Assembly (NCBI RefSeq): GCF_029081005.1
Contig: NZ_JAJQTQ010000003.1
Span: 124,001-188,000, forward strand
DNA length: 64,000 nucleotides
DNA from: Halomonas elongata
GTDB taxonomy: Bacteria; Pseudomonadota; Gammaproteobacteria; Pseudomonadales; Halomonadaceae
Direction of reading: 5' to 3'
A model generated the notes under the pieces. That model searched no databases, was not told where the DNA came from, and was given only the letters and a program-made list of their open reading frames with translations. Of the stretch, positions 47,484 through 57,408 are shown piece by piece (the first letter of the stretch is position 1; the number at the start of each line of letters is the position of its first letter). A program made the translations under genes and the position numbers.

Positions 47484-48872
47484 ATGCCAAGAGCCGCCAA
47501 GACTCTCTCGGGCTTCGAAGCCTATTCTCATATAGCGGCCCGCTTCGCTGATGCGTGTTCGTTGCTGACCGGTGGGTTCCTGGCTTACTGGCTGCGTTTC
47601 GGTTCCCTCGAAAGCATGGTCGAGCGTTACCAGTGGATGATGCTGTCCGGCATGCTGCTGGGGATGGTGATCTTCGGCTCCTGCGGCCTCTATCGTTCCT
47701 GGCGTGGCGCGGTGCGTGTCGAGCTGGTGGTGAGGATCGTGCATGCCTTTGTCATCCTGGGCGGCACCATCTTCACGTATCTCTACTTCACCAAGACGGG
47801 GGCCGAATTCTCGCGCCTGTGGCTCGGGATGTGGTTGCTCGGTGCCTTCATCATGTGTGTCGGGATACGCACTATTGCCTATCCACTGCTGAACCGCTTG
47901 AGAAGCCATGGCCGCAACCGAAAGAGCGTCATCCTGATCGGCGACCTGGAATCGTGTCTGAAGGCACATCGACAGATTTCCGCCCAGCCGTCGGCGGGAT
48001 TCGACATCCGGGCGGTACGTCTGATGGACGCCAGTGGCTGCAAGCGCTTCAACGTCGCCGATTGCTGTGCATTCGACAGTGAACGGGATGCCGGCCTGGT
48101 CAGTGACGAGATCTGGGTGTGTCTACCGCTATCGCGCGGGAACCTGGTCGAGCGGCTTCTCAATGACCTGGATCACTGTATCGGCAATATTCGTTACATG
48201 CCGGACATGAGGGGCATTCGCCTTCTGAATCATGATATTTCCACGGTGGCGGGGCTGTATGCGTTCGATATGAGTTGCAGCCCCATGAGCGGCCGGGCAC
48301 GTTTCATCAAGGCCGTGGAAGACAAGCTTCTGGCCGGGGTGGCGTTGGTCCTGCTCTCACCGCTGATGTTGGTCATCGCGCTTTGTGTCAGGCTCACCTC
48401 ACGAGGCCCGGTGTTGTATCGCCAGGAGCGCATGAGCTGGAATGGCCAGCGCTTTCAGATGCTCAAGTTTCGCAGCATGGCGGTGGATAATGAACGTGAT
48501 GGCGTGTGCTGGGGAAATGCGCAGAACAAGCAGGCCACTACGGTGGGTCGCTTGCTGCGGCGCGTCAGTCTCGATGAACTGCCGCAGTTGATCAATGTGA
48601 TCAAGGGGGAGATGTCGTTGGTCGGCCCTCGACCGGAACGTACTGTCTTCGTCGAACGGTTCAAGCATGAAATTCCCGGTTACATGCAGAAGCACATGGT
48701 ACAGGCGGGCATTACCGGTTGGGCCCAGGTGCATGGCTGGAGAGGCGACACCGATCTGCATGTGCGTATCGAGCATGATCTCTGGTACATCGATAACTGG
48801 TCAGTATGGCTGGATCTCAAGATTCTCTTTCTCACGGTATGGCGTGGCGTCTTTCACCACAATGCTCGATAA
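47484..48872 (+). CDS. Polyprenyl-phosphate sugar-1-phosphate transferase (WcaJ/WbaP type)
   Basis: Initiating enzyme that places the first sugar phosphate on undecaprenyl phosphate. 462 residues with four N-terminal membrane helices, a soluble CoA-binding-like domain (SVILIGDLESCLKAHRQ), a fifth re-entrant helix (LLAGVALVLLSPLMLVIALC) and the catalytic bacterial sugar transferase domain: MLKFRSM, RRVSLDELPQLINVIKGEMS, LVGPRPE, and ITGWAQVHGWRGDT. Glucose or galactose phosphate is likely; specificity is not visible. Confidence 0.92.
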   Translation: MPRAAKTLSGFEAYSHIAARFADACSLLTGGFLAYWLRFGSLESMVERYQWMMLSGMLLGMVIFGSCGLYRSWRGAVRVELVVRIVHAFVILGGTIFTYLYFTKTGAEFSRLWLGMWLLGAFIMCVGIRTIAYPLLNRLRSHGRNRKSVILIGDLESCLKAHRQISAQPSAGFDIRAVRLMDASGCKRFNVADCCAFDSERDAGLVSDEIWVCLPLSRGNLVERLLNDLDHCIGNIRYMPDMRGIRLLNHDISTVAGLYAFDMSCSPMSGRARFIKAVEDKLLAGVALVLLSPLMLVIALCVRLTSRGPVLYRQERMSWNGQRFQMLKFRSMAVDNERDGVCWGNAQNKQATTVGRLLRRVSLDELPQLINVIKGEMSLVGPRPERTVFVERFKHEIPGYMQKHMVQAGITGWAQVHGWRGDTDLHVRIEHDLWYIDNWSVWLDLKILFLTVWRGVFHHNAR

Positions 48873-48907
48873 ACCAGTGAAAATGATCGATTAAAGGTGA
48901 ACAACTC

Positions 48908-49918
48908 ATGAAGATTCTGGTGACGGGGGGCGCGGGCTACATTGGTTCACATACCGTTGTCGAGTTGCTCGAGGCAGGTCACGACGTCGTGGTGGTTGAT
49001 AACCTCTGCAACGGCTCCAGGGAGGCTCTGTCCAGGGTCGAGCACATCGCCGGCAGACCTATCGCTTTCACCGAGTGTGATATCCGTGACCGTGAGGCCC
49101 TGGATGCCGTATTCGTCGAGCATGATATTGACGCGGTGATTCACTTTGCTGGCCTCAAGGCTGTCGGTGAAAGTGTCGAGAAACCACTGGAATACTATGA
49201 AAACAACGTGAACGGTACCCTGGTGCTTTGTCAGGCCATGGCAGCGGCAGGCGTCTATCGCATCGTCTTCAGTTCCTCGGCGACCGTTTACGGTATCGAG
49301 GCTCCGGTTCCCTATCTGGAATATATGCCTCGTGGTACGACATCCAACCCTTATGGAACCTCCAAGGGGATGGTGGAGCGTGTGCTGGAAGATCTGGCCA
49401 GTGCCGATTCTCGGTGGTCGGTGATCTTGCTGCGCTATTTCAACCCCATCGGTGCCCATCCATCCGGGATGATCGGTGAGGACCCCCTGGGTATACCCAA
49501 TAACCTGATGCCCTTTATCGCTCAGGTAGCCGTTGGCCGGCGCAAGGAGCTGACGATTTTCGGTAATGACTATCCGACGGCTGATGGTACCTGTGAGCGG
49601 GATTATCTCCATGTGGTGGATCTGGCCGTGGGGCACCTCAAGGCGCTCCAGGTGAATCGTTCGGGGGTTTCGGCCTATAACCTGGGAACCGGCAAGGGGG
49701 TTTCGGTCATGGAAATGGTCAACAGTTTTACTCGGGTTACCGGAGTGGATATCGCGTATCGCTTTGGCGAGCGCCGGGCCGGCGATCTGGCTGCTTTCTG
49801 GGCCGATGCTTCCAAGGCAAGAGATGAACTCGGGTGGACGGCTGAAAGGGGGCTGGATGAGATGATGGCGGATACTTGGCGCTGGCAGTCGATGAATGCC
49901 GATGGGTACCGTGATTGA
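48908..49918 (+). CDS. galE: UDP-glucose 4-epimerase
   Basis: NAD-dependent epimerase supplying UDP-galactose to Glf. 336 residues: GGAGYIGSHTVVELLEAG (Rossmann), VIHFAGLKAVGESVEKPLEY, the catalytic Ser (VFSSSATVYG) and YxxxK (YGTSKGMVE), then RYFNPIGAHPSGMIGEDP. AGGTGA precedes the ATG. Closes the polysaccharide locus. Confidence 0.96.
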   Translation: MKILVTGGAGYIGSHTVVELLEAGHDVVVVDNLCNGSREALSRVEHIAGRPIAFTECDIRDREALDAVFVEHDIDAVIHFAGLKAVGESVEKPLEYYENNVNGTLVLCQAMAAAGVYRIVFSSSATVYGIEAPVPYLEYMPRGTTSNPYGTSKGMVERVLEDLASADSRWSVILLRYFNPIGAHPSGMIGEDPLGIPNNLMPFIAQVAVGRRKELTIFGNDYPTADGTCERDYLHVVDLAVGHLKALQVNRSGVSAYNLGTGKGVSVMEMVNSFTRVTGVDIAYRFGERRAGDLAAFWADASKARDELGWTAERGLDEMMADTWRWQSMNADGYRD

Positions 49919-50092
49919 CCGGTGTCGCAGCGTTGGTGACAAGTGAAGCTCCTTGCGGCCAGCCAGGGACCCGACGGTTGGCAGGTCATGATTCTTGATG
50001 AAGGTCGAGATTTATCCTGTGTTTGACGTGTTATGCTCACTTCCGGGCATACGGCAAGGTGCCCAATGCATTGTTGAACAAGGAGGCCAATG

Positions 50093-50353
50093 ATGGCGCA
50101 AAAGAAACAGACGGAAGCCGTTCAGGAGCAAGCACAAGCACAAGCTCAGACACAGACGGTCACGATCGATGGCAAGGAGTACCCGCTGGATCAGCTCAGT
50201 GAATCGGCACGTCAACAGGTCGTCAATCTGCGTGTTACCGATCAGGAAATTCAGCAGCTGCAGCAGCGCCTTGCGATTGCCCAGACGGCACGCACGGCGT
50301 ATTCCAATGAATTGAAGGCCGAACTCGACAAGCTGGAAGCAGCAACCAGCTGA
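50093..50353 (+). CDS. DUF6447-family small protein
   Basis: 86 residues. After a Gln/Ala-rich start (EQAQAQAQTQT) comes the conserved core VTIDGKEYPLDQLSESARQQ and QEIQQLQQRLAIAQTARTAY, matching DUF6447 proteins as I remember them. Cytosolic, helical, function unknown. GGAGG lies six bases before ATG 50093; ATG 50090 is adjacent. Single gene with its own terminator. Confidence 0.75.
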   Translation: MAQKKQTEAVQEQAQAQAQTQTVTIDGKEYPLDQLSESARQQVVNLRVTDQEIQQLQQRLAIAQTARTAYSNELKAELDKLEAATS

Positions 50354-50374
50354 GTCGGCTCGACAGTACCGGCC

Positions 50375-50408
50375 GAAAACGGGGATGCCATCAGGCATCC
50401 CCGTTTTC
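50375..50408 (+). terminator. Rho-independent terminator after the DUF6447 gene
   Basis: Perfect 15-bp stem GAAAACGGGGATGCC / GGCATCCCCGTTTTC with an ATCA loop; the 3' arm ends in TTTTC, so the T run is within the stem. Confidence 0.85.
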
Positions 50409-50551
50409 GCTGGGGCGGGATACGTCGACCGGAAAGCCTTGAGCTCTCGAGTGGTGTCGGGCGTCGCGTGGCGGCATAACTGGGCGCTACGGCTTCAAAC
50501 CGTTACAATATGGCGACACGTCACTTCCTCCATCGATGCCGGGTGATCGCT

Positions 50552-51037
50552 ATGCACTGCCCCTTTTGTGGCGCCAATGACACACGCGTGACCGATTCAC
50601 GTCTGGTCGCGGATGGTGATCAAGTACGTCGCCGGCGTCAGTGCGCAGGTTGCAGCGAGCGTTTTACCACGTATGAAACTGCCGAACTGGTCATGCCGCG
50701 AGTGATCAAGTCGGATGGTTCCCGGGAACTCTTCGACGAAAGCAAGCTACGTGCCGGTATGCTCCGCGCTCTGGAAAAGCGTCCGGTCAGTGCCGAATCC
50801 ATCGAAGCCGCCGTCGAACGGATTCGCCAGACCCTCAGGGCGCGCGGTGAGCGTGAGGTGCATGGTCGGGATGTCGGCGAGGAAGTCATGCATGCTCTGA
50901 AGCGCCTCGATCAGGTGGCCTATATTCGCTTCGCTTCGGTATATCGGAGCTTTCAGGATATCGACGAGTTTCGTGCTGAAATCGATCGACTGGCCCAGGA
51001 GCCCAGCTTTCGCCCTGACGGGTCGGGGGAGTCATGA
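50552..51037 (+). CDS. nrdR: Transcriptional repressor NrdR
   Basis: ATP/dATP-sensing repressor of ribonucleotide reductase genes. 161 residues: zinc ribbon with Cys 3, 6, 31 and 34 ([22 protein letters not shown]), then an ATP-cone domain ([20 protein letters not shown]) ending [18 protein letters not shown] 50552 gives family length; the frame upstream to 50510 is not needed. ATGA overlap with ribD, the usual operon order. Confidence 0.97.
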   Translation: MHCPFCGANDTRVTDSRLVADGDQVRRRRQCAGCSERFTTYETAELVMPRVIKSDGSRELFDESKLRAGMLRALEKRPVSAESIEAAVERIRQTLRARGEREVHGRDVGEEVMHALKRLDQVAYIRFASVYRSFQDIDEFRAEIDRLAQEPSFRPDGSGES

Positions 51038-52161
51038 CGGTACCCGCACCTCCCGAAGCCTGGATGGCACGCGCGATCCATCTGGCGCGTCATGGACTCT
51101 ATACCACGCTTCCCAACCCCCGGGTCGGTTGTGTCCTGGTCAAGGAGGGGCGGCTCGTGGGGGAGGGGTGGCATGAGCGTGCCGGCGAGCCTCACGCCGA
51201 GATCCATGCCTTGCGCCAAGCCGGCGAAGCGGCGCGCGGTGCCACGGCTTATGTCTCCCTCGAGCCATGTTCTCATCAGGGGCGTACCGGTCCTTGTGCG
51301 GTGGCGCTGGTCGAGGCCGGCGTGGCCAGAGTCGTCGTGGCCATGCGTGATCCCAATCCCCAGGTGGCTGGACGCGGCATCGAGTGCCTGCGACGGGCGG
51401 GTATCGAGGTCGACGTGGGGCTGCTCGAAGCGGAGGCGCGTGAACTCAACGCGGGGTTCATTGCGCGCATGGCGCGGGGCCGTCCCTTCGTTCGGTTGAA
51501 GATGGCCATGAGTCTCGATGGACGCACGGCGATGCGTTCCGGCGAGTCCCAGTGGATCACCGGCCCGTGTGCCCGACGTGAAGTGCAGCGTCTCAGGGCG
51601 CGCTCCAGTGCGGTGTTGACCGGTGTCGAGTCGGTCATCTTCGACAACTCGCGACTCACCGTGCGGGCCGAGCAGCTCGAACTGGATAATGCCGAGGCGA
51701 TCGCCGAGCGTCAGCCGCTGCGCGTGGTGGTGGATTCCCGCCTGCGCTTGCCGGTGGCGGCGGCCTGCTTGCGAGAGCCGGGACGTACCCTCGTGGCGAC
51801 AGTGGATGAGCATGATGATGAGCATCGCGAGCGGCTCGAGGAGGCCGGCGCCGAGATCGTGGTGTTGCCGGCCGGGGCGGAAGGGCACGTCGACCTGATG
51901 TCCTTGCTGACATACCTCGCCGACCATGAGGCGGCCAATGAGGTGCTGCTGGAAACCGGTGCCACCCTGGCTGGCGCAATGCTGGATGCTGGTCTGATCG
52001 ATGAGATGCAGTTGTTCGTGGCGCCGACCCTGCTGGGCGGCGAGGCCCGTCCGTTGTTCGAGTTGCCGGGCCTGACGCGCATGGACGAGCAGCGACCACT
52101 GGATATCCGTGATATCCGTGCCGTCGGTAACGACTGGCGGATCATCGCTGTTCCCCGATGA
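51034..52161 (+). CDS. ribD: Riboflavin biosynthesis deaminase/reductase RibD
   Basis: Bifunctional second and third steps of riboflavin synthesis. 375 residues: N-terminal zinc deaminase ([11 protein letters not shown], and [12 protein letters not shown] with both zinc Cys) and C-terminal NADPH reductase ([52 protein letters not shown]). Start overlaps nrdR by 4 bp. The riboflavin synthase gene ribE that normally follows is absent. Confidence 0.95.
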   Translation: MTVPAPPEAWMARAIHLARHGLYTTLPNPRVGCVLVKEGRLVGEGWHERAGEPHAEIHALRQAGEAARGATAYVSLEPCSHQGRTGPCAVALVEAGVARVVVAMRDPNPQVAGRGIECLRRAGIEVDVGLLEAEARELNAGFIARMARGRPFVRLKMAMSLDGRTAMRSGESQWITGPCARREVQRLRARSSAVLTGVESVIFDNSRLTVRAEQLELDNAEAIAERQPLRVVVDSRLRLPVAAACLREPGRTLVATVDEHDDEHRERLEEAGAEIVVLPAGAEGHVDLMSLLTYLADHEAANEVLLETGATLAGAMLDAGLIDEMQLFVAPTLLGGEARPLFELPGLTRMDEQRPLDIRDIRAVGNDWRIIAVPR

Positions 52162-52168
52162 GGTGTCC

Positions 52169-52199
52169 CGGACGTGGCGTCGTCCTGACGCCACGTCCG
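52169..52199 (+). terminator. Hairpin between ribD and ribBA
   Basis: A 13-bp perfect stem CGGACGTGGCGTC / GACGCCACGTCCG with a GTCCT loop and no T tract, eight bases after ribD. The remaining 130 bp to ribBA show no recognisable FMN riboswitch core. Confidence 0.55.
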
Positions 52200-52333
52200 C
52201 ATCCACGAGCCGATTTACTGGCGCCGGCGTTCCTGCCACGGTACCCTGACGCGGTTTCGAATCGGGCGACGCCCGACGGCGACCCCCGCGTCTTCCCGAT
52301 GCGACAGTCGCCACGCTCAATTACGGAGACTCC

Positions 52334-53500
52334 ATGGTGCACTCCTCTTCCGGGGGCCTTTCCCCCATTCCAGAGCTGATCGAGGATATCCGCCAGGGGC
52401 GGATGGTGATCCTGATGGATGATGAGGATCGCGAGAATGAAGGCGACATCATCATGGCCGCGGAGAAGGTCGAGGCCGAGCACATCAACTTCATGGCGCG
52501 CCATGCGCGGGGGTTGATCTGCCTGCCGATGACGCGTGAGCGTTGCGAGCGCCTGCAGCTGCCCCTGATGGTCAGCGGTAATGGCTCCGGTTTCGGCACC
52601 AAGTTCACCCTTTCCATCGAGGCTGCCGAGGGCGTGACCACCGGCATCTCGGCCGCCGATCGGGCGCGCACGGTACAAGCGGCGGCGGCGCGTGACGCCA
52701 AGCCCGAGGATCTCGTCCAGCCCGGCCACATCTTCCCCTTGATGGCGGAGCCGGGCGGCGTGCTGCGGCGTGCCGGCCACACCGAGGCAGCCTGCGACCT
52801 GTCCGCCCTGGCGGGGCTGGACCCCAGCGGTGTCATCTGCGAGGTGATGAACGAGGACGGCAGCATGGCCAGACGGCCCGAGCTGGAGGACTTCGCTCGC
52901 GAGCATGGCCTGAAGATGGGCACCATCGCCGAGTTGATTCACTACCGTATCCACAACGAGCAGACCGTCGAGCCCGTGGAGTCCATGCCCGTCCAGACGC
53001 CGCACGGCGAGCTGACCCTGCACGTCTTCCGGGATCGCATTCAGGGCGCGCATCACCTGGCACTGGTCAAGGGCCAGCCGAGCCCCGAGGCGATCGTCAC
53101 GGTGCGCGTTCACCTGACCAACGTCATGCGGGATCTGCTGTCCTTGCAGAAAGGTGAGCACGATAGCTGGACCGCGCACGAGGCGGTGGCCGAGGTCGCC
53201 CACGCCGAGCACGGTGTCTTCGTGCTGCTCGATGATGGGCGTCCCCGTCAGGACCTCCATGAGTTGCTCGATCTCTTCCTCGAACGTCGTCGAGCGCCAC
53301 GCTCCACCGACTCCGATGGCGCCGGCAATTACCTGACCATCGGGACCGGCTCGCAGATCCTGCGCGATCTTGGCGTCGGGCGGATGCGCCTGCTGAGTTC
53401 GCCCTGGCGCTTCTCGGCGCTGTCCGGCTTCGACCTGGAAGTGGTCGAGCGGGTGGAGCCCGGCGAGACGTCGACCCACAATGACGAGGGCGACAGCTGA
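52334..53500 (+). CDS. ribBA: 3,4-dihydroxy-2-butanone-4-phosphate synthase with degenerate RibA-like domain
   Basis: Residues 1-205 form a complete RibB domain ([20 protein letters not shown], THxAACD-type [31 protein letters not shown]). The C-terminal 180 residues have the GTP cyclohydrolase II fold pattern but no Cys at all, so the zinc site of RibA is missing. This matches the RibBX hybrids described in proteobacteria, where only RibB is active. A separate ribA elsewhere is expected. It precedes ribH. Confidence 0.93.
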   Translation: MVHSSSGGLSPIPELIEDIRQGRMVILMDDEDRENEGDIIMAAEKVEAEHINFMARHARGLICLPMTRERCERLQLPLMVSGNGSGFGTKFTLSIEAAEGVTTGISAADRARTVQAAAARDAKPEDLVQPGHIFPLMAEPGGVLRRAGHTEAACDLSALAGLDPSGVICEVMNEDGSMARRPELEDFAREHGLKMGTIAELIHYRIHNEQTVEPVESMPVQTPHGELTLHVFRDRIQGAHHLALVKGQPSPEAIVTVRVHLTNVMRDLLSLQKGEHDSWTAHEAVAEVAHAEHGVFVLLDDGRPRQDLHELLDLFLERRRAPRSTDSDGAGNYLTIGTGSQILRDLGVGRMRLLSSPWRFSALSGFDLEVVERVEPGETSTHNDEGDS

Positions 53501-53571
53501 GCGCCCCGCGTCGGATACACGCAAGCGTGCCCCTTCAGGGCGCGCATGATCGGATTCATCAGGAAAGAATC

Positions 53572-54069
53572 ATGCAACCGATTTCTCAAGTCGAAGGAAG
53601 CTTCGTCGATGTCGATGGCCGCTATGTGATCGTGGTCGGTCGTTTCAACCATCATGTGGTCGACAGCCTGGTGGAAGGCGCGGTGGATAGCCTGGTGCGT
53701 CATGGCGTGGATGAAGAGCATATCGATATCGTGCACACGCCGGGTGCCTGGGAGTTGCCGTTGGCGATCCAGCGGGCGCTGCGGGTGGCACGTCCCGATG
53801 CGGTCATCGCCCTGGGCGCGGTGATCCGCGGTGGTACGCCGCACTTCGAGCATGTGGCCGGTGAGTGCAATTCGGCCTTGAGCCGTCTGCAGCTCGAGTT
53901 CGAGACGCCGGTGGCGAATGGCGTGCTGACCGTCAACTCCATCGAGCAGGCCATCGAGCGTGCCGGTACCAAGGCGGGCAACAAGGGCACCGAAGCCGCC
54001 ATGGCGGCGATGGAAATGGTCTCGTTGATGCGTTGCTTCGATACGTCGTCCGATGGAGGTGAGCAATGA
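53572..54069 (+). CDS. ribH: 6,7-dimethyl-8-ribityllumazine synthase
   Basis: Penultimate riboflavin step, joining the RibB and RibD products. 165 residues: [52 protein letters not shown] (catalytic His) and [20 protein letters not shown] 53572 follows AGGAAAG. TGA overlaps nusB as ATGA. Confidence 0.96.
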   Translation: MQPISQVEGSFVDVDGRYVIVVGRFNHHVVDSLVEGAVDSLVRHGVDEEHIDIVHTPGAWELPLAIQRALRVARPDAVIALGAVIRGGTPHFEHVAGECNSALSRLQLEFETPVANGVLTVNSIEQAIERAGTKAGNKGTEAAMAAMEMVSLMRCFDTSSDGGEQ

Positions 54070-54566
54070 GCGGACGAGAGCGCGAGCCTTCCAGGGCCCA
54101 GCAGTCACGCCGTGCCGCTCGGGAGCTTGCCATACAGGGATTGTACCAGTGGCGGATGACCGGCAAGTCGATGGCCGCCGTGGAGGCAGAGTTCCGTGGC
54201 CAGGTCGCCGATGAGGACCTGGAGGACCACGAGAACTGGCACAAGGTCATGGAAATCGCCGACCTGGCGCTGTTCCATGAACTCTTGACCGGTGTGGCAG
54301 GCCATCACGAGGAGATCGATGGGCAGCTCGCGCCCGTTCTCGATCGTCGCCTCGAGGACCTGGACGCCATCGAGCTGGCCATTCTTCGCCTCGGTGCCTA
54401 CGAGCTGGCCTACCGTCTCGAGGTGCCTTACCGGGCGGTCATCAACGAGGGTGTCGAGCTGGCCAAGTCGTTCGGTGCCACCGAGGGACACAAGTATGTC
54501 AATGGCATCCTCGACAAGCTGGCCGCCCGGCTGCGTGCCTCCGAGGTCAAGGCGCGTCGTCGCTGA
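54066..54566 (+). CDS. nusB: Transcription antitermination protein NusB
   Basis: All-helical partner of NusE/S10 in rRNA antitermination. 166 residues: [15 protein letters not shown] at the N-terminus and the C-terminal [20 protein letters not shown] and [13 protein letters not shown], all NusB signatures. Coupled to ribH and 14 bp from thiL. Confidence 0.96.
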   Translation: MSGREREPSRAQQSRRAARELAIQGLYQWRMTGKSMAAVEAEFRGQVADEDLEDHENWHKVMEIADLALFHELLTGVAGHHEEIDGQLAPVLDRRLEDLDAIELAILRLGAYELAYRLEVPYRAVINEGVELAKSFGATEGHKYVNGILDKLAARLRASEVKARRR

Positions 54567-54580
54567 AGGCTGTTGACCGG

Positions 54581-55534
54581 ATGCATAGCGAATTCGATCT
54601 GATCTCCCGTTTTCTTGCGCCCGCGTCGAGCGGCGCCGAGTCAGGCGTAGCGCTGGGGGTCGGCGATGACTGTGCCTTGCTCGAGCCGACGCCGGGCGAG
54701 CGGCTGGTGGTCAGTGTCGATACCTCGGTGGCCGACGTGCATTTCCCTGCCTCGGCGCCTCCCGGTGCCATCGGCCACCGGGCGTTGGCGGTGAGCCTCA
54801 GTGATCTGGCAGCGATGGGGGCTCGGGCGCGTTGGTGTGTCATGTCCCTGACGTTGCCGGAGGCCGATGGCGACTGGGTATCGGCCTTCGCGAACGGTTT
54901 TCATGCTCTCTGCAGTACCACCGGGGTCGTCCTGACGGGCGGCGACGTGAGTCGCGGTGAGCTGGCCATCGGTGTCACCGTGATGGGCGAGGTCCCGCCG
55001 GCTGCGGCGCTGACGCGTGCCGGGGCACGGCCGGGGGATTGCCTGGCGGTCACCGGTTGCCTGGGCGGCGGGGCCGGCGGCCTTGCCCGTTGGTGGGCAG
55101 GTGAACGCGATCTCGCTTCTCCGCTGCTGCGTCGTTATCTGCTGCCTCAGCCGAGGCTGACGGCGGGCGTGGCGCTACGTGGCTTGGCCAGTGCGGCCAT
55201 CGACATCTCCGATGGTCTGCTGGCGGATCTTGGCCACCTGCGCCAGGCTTCGGGGGTCGGCGTGGCGCTGTCGCCCGACGCGCTGCCCTTGGCCGAGGGG
55301 CTCGTCGAGGCGCTGGGTGAGCGGGACGCTCGGCAGGCGGCGTTGCGCGGTGGCGACGACTACGAGCTGTTGGTGAGCCTGCCGCCGGAATGCCTCGAGG
55401 AAGCGCGGCATCGACTGGCGGCACTGGACCTGCCGTTGACGGTGATCGGTCGCTTTACCTCCGAGCCCGGCTTGAGCGGTGTCGATGCGGCGTCGTCAGC
55501 GGGCTGGCAGCACTTTCCGGGAGAGACGCCATGA
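54581..55534 (+). CDS. thiL: Thiamine-monophosphate kinase
   Basis: Final step of thiamine diphosphate synthesis. 317 residues with the ATP-binding GVGDDCALLEP, VSVDTSVADVHF, SLSDLAAMGA and AAIDISDGLLADLGHL motifs. Stop overlaps pgpA as ATGA, giving the conserved nusB-thiL-pgpA unit. Confidence 0.96.
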   Translation: MHSEFDLISRFLAPASSGAESGVALGVGDDCALLEPTPGERLVVSVDTSVADVHFPASAPPGAIGHRALAVSLSDLAAMGARARWCVMSLTLPEADGDWVSAFANGFHALCSTTGVVLTGGDVSRGELAIGVTVMGEVPPAAALTRAGARPGDCLAVTGCLGGGAGGLARWWAGERDLASPLLRRYLLPQPRLTAGVALRGLASAAIDISDGLLADLGHLRQASGVGVALSPDALPLAEGLVEALGERDARQAALRGGDDYELLVSLPPECLEEARHRLAALDLPLTVIGRFTSEPGLSGVDAASSAGWQHFPGETP

Positions 55535-56004
55535 ATCGAGCCCCGCAGAGCGTCTGGCGTCGTCCGGCTCATTTCCTTGCCTTTGGCTTCGGCAGCGGAG
55601 CCGTGCCTTTTGCCCCGGGGACCTTCGGGACCCTGGCGGCGATCCCCTGTTACTGGTTGATGTCCGAGCTGCCGCTGGGCTGGTATCTGGTCGTGGTGGC
55701 GGTGACCTTCTTCTGGGGCATCTGGCTATGCGACAAGACCTCCCGGGACCTGGGCGTTCACGATCACTCCGGCATCGTCTGGGACGAGTTCGTCGGATAC
55801 TGGCTGACCATGACCGCTGTCCCTTTCTCCTGGGAGGCCGCCCTTTGGGGCTTCGTCGTCTTCCGGGTCTTCGATGTCTTCAAGCCCTGGCCGATTCGCT
55901 GGGCCGACCGACGTGTCGCCGGCGGTTTCGGCATCATGATCGATGATGTGCTGGCCAGCATTTACGGTTGGAGTACCATGCACTTGTGGTTCTGGTTGCA
56001 TTGA
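55531..56004 (+). CDS. pgpA: Phosphatidylglycerophosphatase A
   Basis: Inner-membrane phosphatase completing phosphatidylglycerol synthesis. 157 residues, with the GFGSGAVPFAPGTFGTLAAI motif near residue 19, the IVWDEFVGYWLTM segment and FDVFKPWPIRWADR, all PgpA hallmarks. Three to four membrane helices. GAGAGACG precedes the ATG. Confidence 0.95.
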   Translation: MNRAPQSVWRRPAHFLAFGFGSGAVPFAPGTFGTLAAIPCYWLMSELPLGWYLVVVAVTFFWGIWLCDKTSRDLGVHDHSGIVWDEFVGYWLTMTAVPFSWEAALWGFVVFRVFDVFKPWPIRWADRRVAGGFGIMIDDVLASIYGWSTMHLWFWLH

Positions 56005-56088
56005 GTCGCATAGTGCCCGAGCCTTGCGGGAGGGCTCGGACGGTGTCGTCGTGACAGGACGTCGCGAGAGGGGGACAAGGAGCGGGGA

Positions 56089-57330
56089 ATGCGCAAGGAA
56101 CGGTTGATCGTGCCGGTGATCGTGGCCGTGGCCGTGGCCTGGGCCGTGGCTCAGACGATTGCCAGCCTGATGTTCGAACGCGAGCTGGCGCGTGCCATTC
56201 AGGATCTGCAGGCACGAGGAGAACTGTCGATCTGGCGCAGCGAGGCCGACCAGGGTTGGCTCACGTCCACGGGCGTCATCCATCTGGCGCCGTTGTTCGG
56301 CGATGGCTGGCATCTGGATATCACTTACCGAGCTCGCCACGGCCTGCTGAGCACGCGCATGGATGGCCATCTTCAGCAGCACCGGGAGCGCACCGGCCAT
56401 GCGCGGGTCGAGGTCGCCAGGAAACCGCCGACCTGGGAAGCCCGCTACCATCCTCTGTCCGGTACCTTCGATGGAGCCCTGGAGCTGTCCCCCCTGGTCC
56501 TGAGGCAGGAGAACCGTACCCTGTCCCTGCACGGCTCCCGGCTTTCGGTACAAGGGAAATTCGGTGACTGGAAGCTGCGTGCCTACCTGAAGTCGGCTCG
56601 TCTCGATGATGGCGAGACTACCCTCGAGGCTGGACCGGTGACGCTCGAGAGCCGCTATGCCTACATCGATGGCGCCTACCATTTCACGCAGCGGGATCTG
56701 CTCAAGGTTTCCGGGCTTCACTGGCGATCACCGACGCTCGAGCTGGATGCCGACGAACTGGTGCTGCACAGCAAGGCAGAGCTCGACGAGCAAGAGCTGC
56801 GAATCCGTGGTGAATTGACGCTGGGCGAGGTGATGTCCGCCGATCAGGTGCTGATGACCGGCAAGGTCGTGGGCGAGCTGTCGCGGCTCAATGCCGATGC
56901 CTTGCGGTCGCTGCTCGAGCATCTCAAGGCGGAGGCCGCCCGGGGTGGAGGCGGAGTGACGAAGCGTGACCTGCTGACCCATCTGTCCGGCGATATCCGC
57001 ACCCTGATGCGCGACTCGCCCCGCCTGGACCTGCTCGAGGTCGACCTGGATAGTCCGATGCTCGGCTTGTCCCTGGAGGGGGATGGCGCACTGATCTTCA
57101 ATGCCGGCGACCTGGATGCACTCGACCCGGAGGGACTGACGAGCCGAAAGGGGCAACAAGCCTGGCGCGAGCGACTCGATGGCGACTTCCTGTGGCGCGA
57201 TCTGCCGGCGGTGGTGGCGCTGTGGTTGGGACTGCCACTGGGCACTGAAGACCTGCAGGTCGATGTGGTGAGCGGCGAGGTCCGCCTCAATGGTCGACCC
57301 TTGCCGCCACTGTCCAGCCGCTTGCCATGA
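56089..57330 (+). CDS. DUF945 family protein (YdgA-like)
   Basis: 413 residues: one N-terminal membrane helix (LIVPVIVAVAVAWAVAQTIA), then a periplasmic region made of beta-rich repeats with the DUF945 pattern (LSIWRSEADQGWLTSTGVIH near residue 46, SPTLELDADELVLHSKAEL). Family role unknown; E. coli YdgA is inner-membrane associated. Its repeat style recalls the unknown protein at 36235-37656. Confidence 0.8.
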   Translation: MRKERLIVPVIVAVAVAWAVAQTIASLMFERELARAIQDLQARGELSIWRSEADQGWLTSTGVIHLAPLFGDGWHLDITYRARHGLLSTRMDGHLQQHRERTGHARVEVARKPPTWEARYHPLSGTFDGALELSPLVLRQENRTLSLHGSRLSVQGKFGDWKLRAYLKSARLDDGETTLEAGPVTLESRYAYIDGAYHFTQRDLLKVSGLHWRSPTLELDADELVLHSKAELDEQELRIRGELTLGEVMSADQVLMTGKVVGELSRLNADALRSLLEHLKAEAARGGGGVTKRDLLTHLSGDIRTLMRDSPRLDLLEVDLDSPMLGLSLEGDGALIFNAGDLDALDPEGLTSRKGQQAWRERLDGDFLWRDLPAVVALWLGLPLGTEDLQVDVVSGEVRLNGRPLPPLSSRLP

Positions 57331-57408
57331 CTTGAAGTTCTCGTTCGTCGCCCGCATTCCGTGATCATCACGGGATCGAATATCCCGTCCCGTCAGGATG
57401 AGGTACGC

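Noticed and set aside
52162..52333. FMN riboswitch before ribBA
   Set aside because: None of the conserved RFN core blocks could be found; only a plain hairpin is present.
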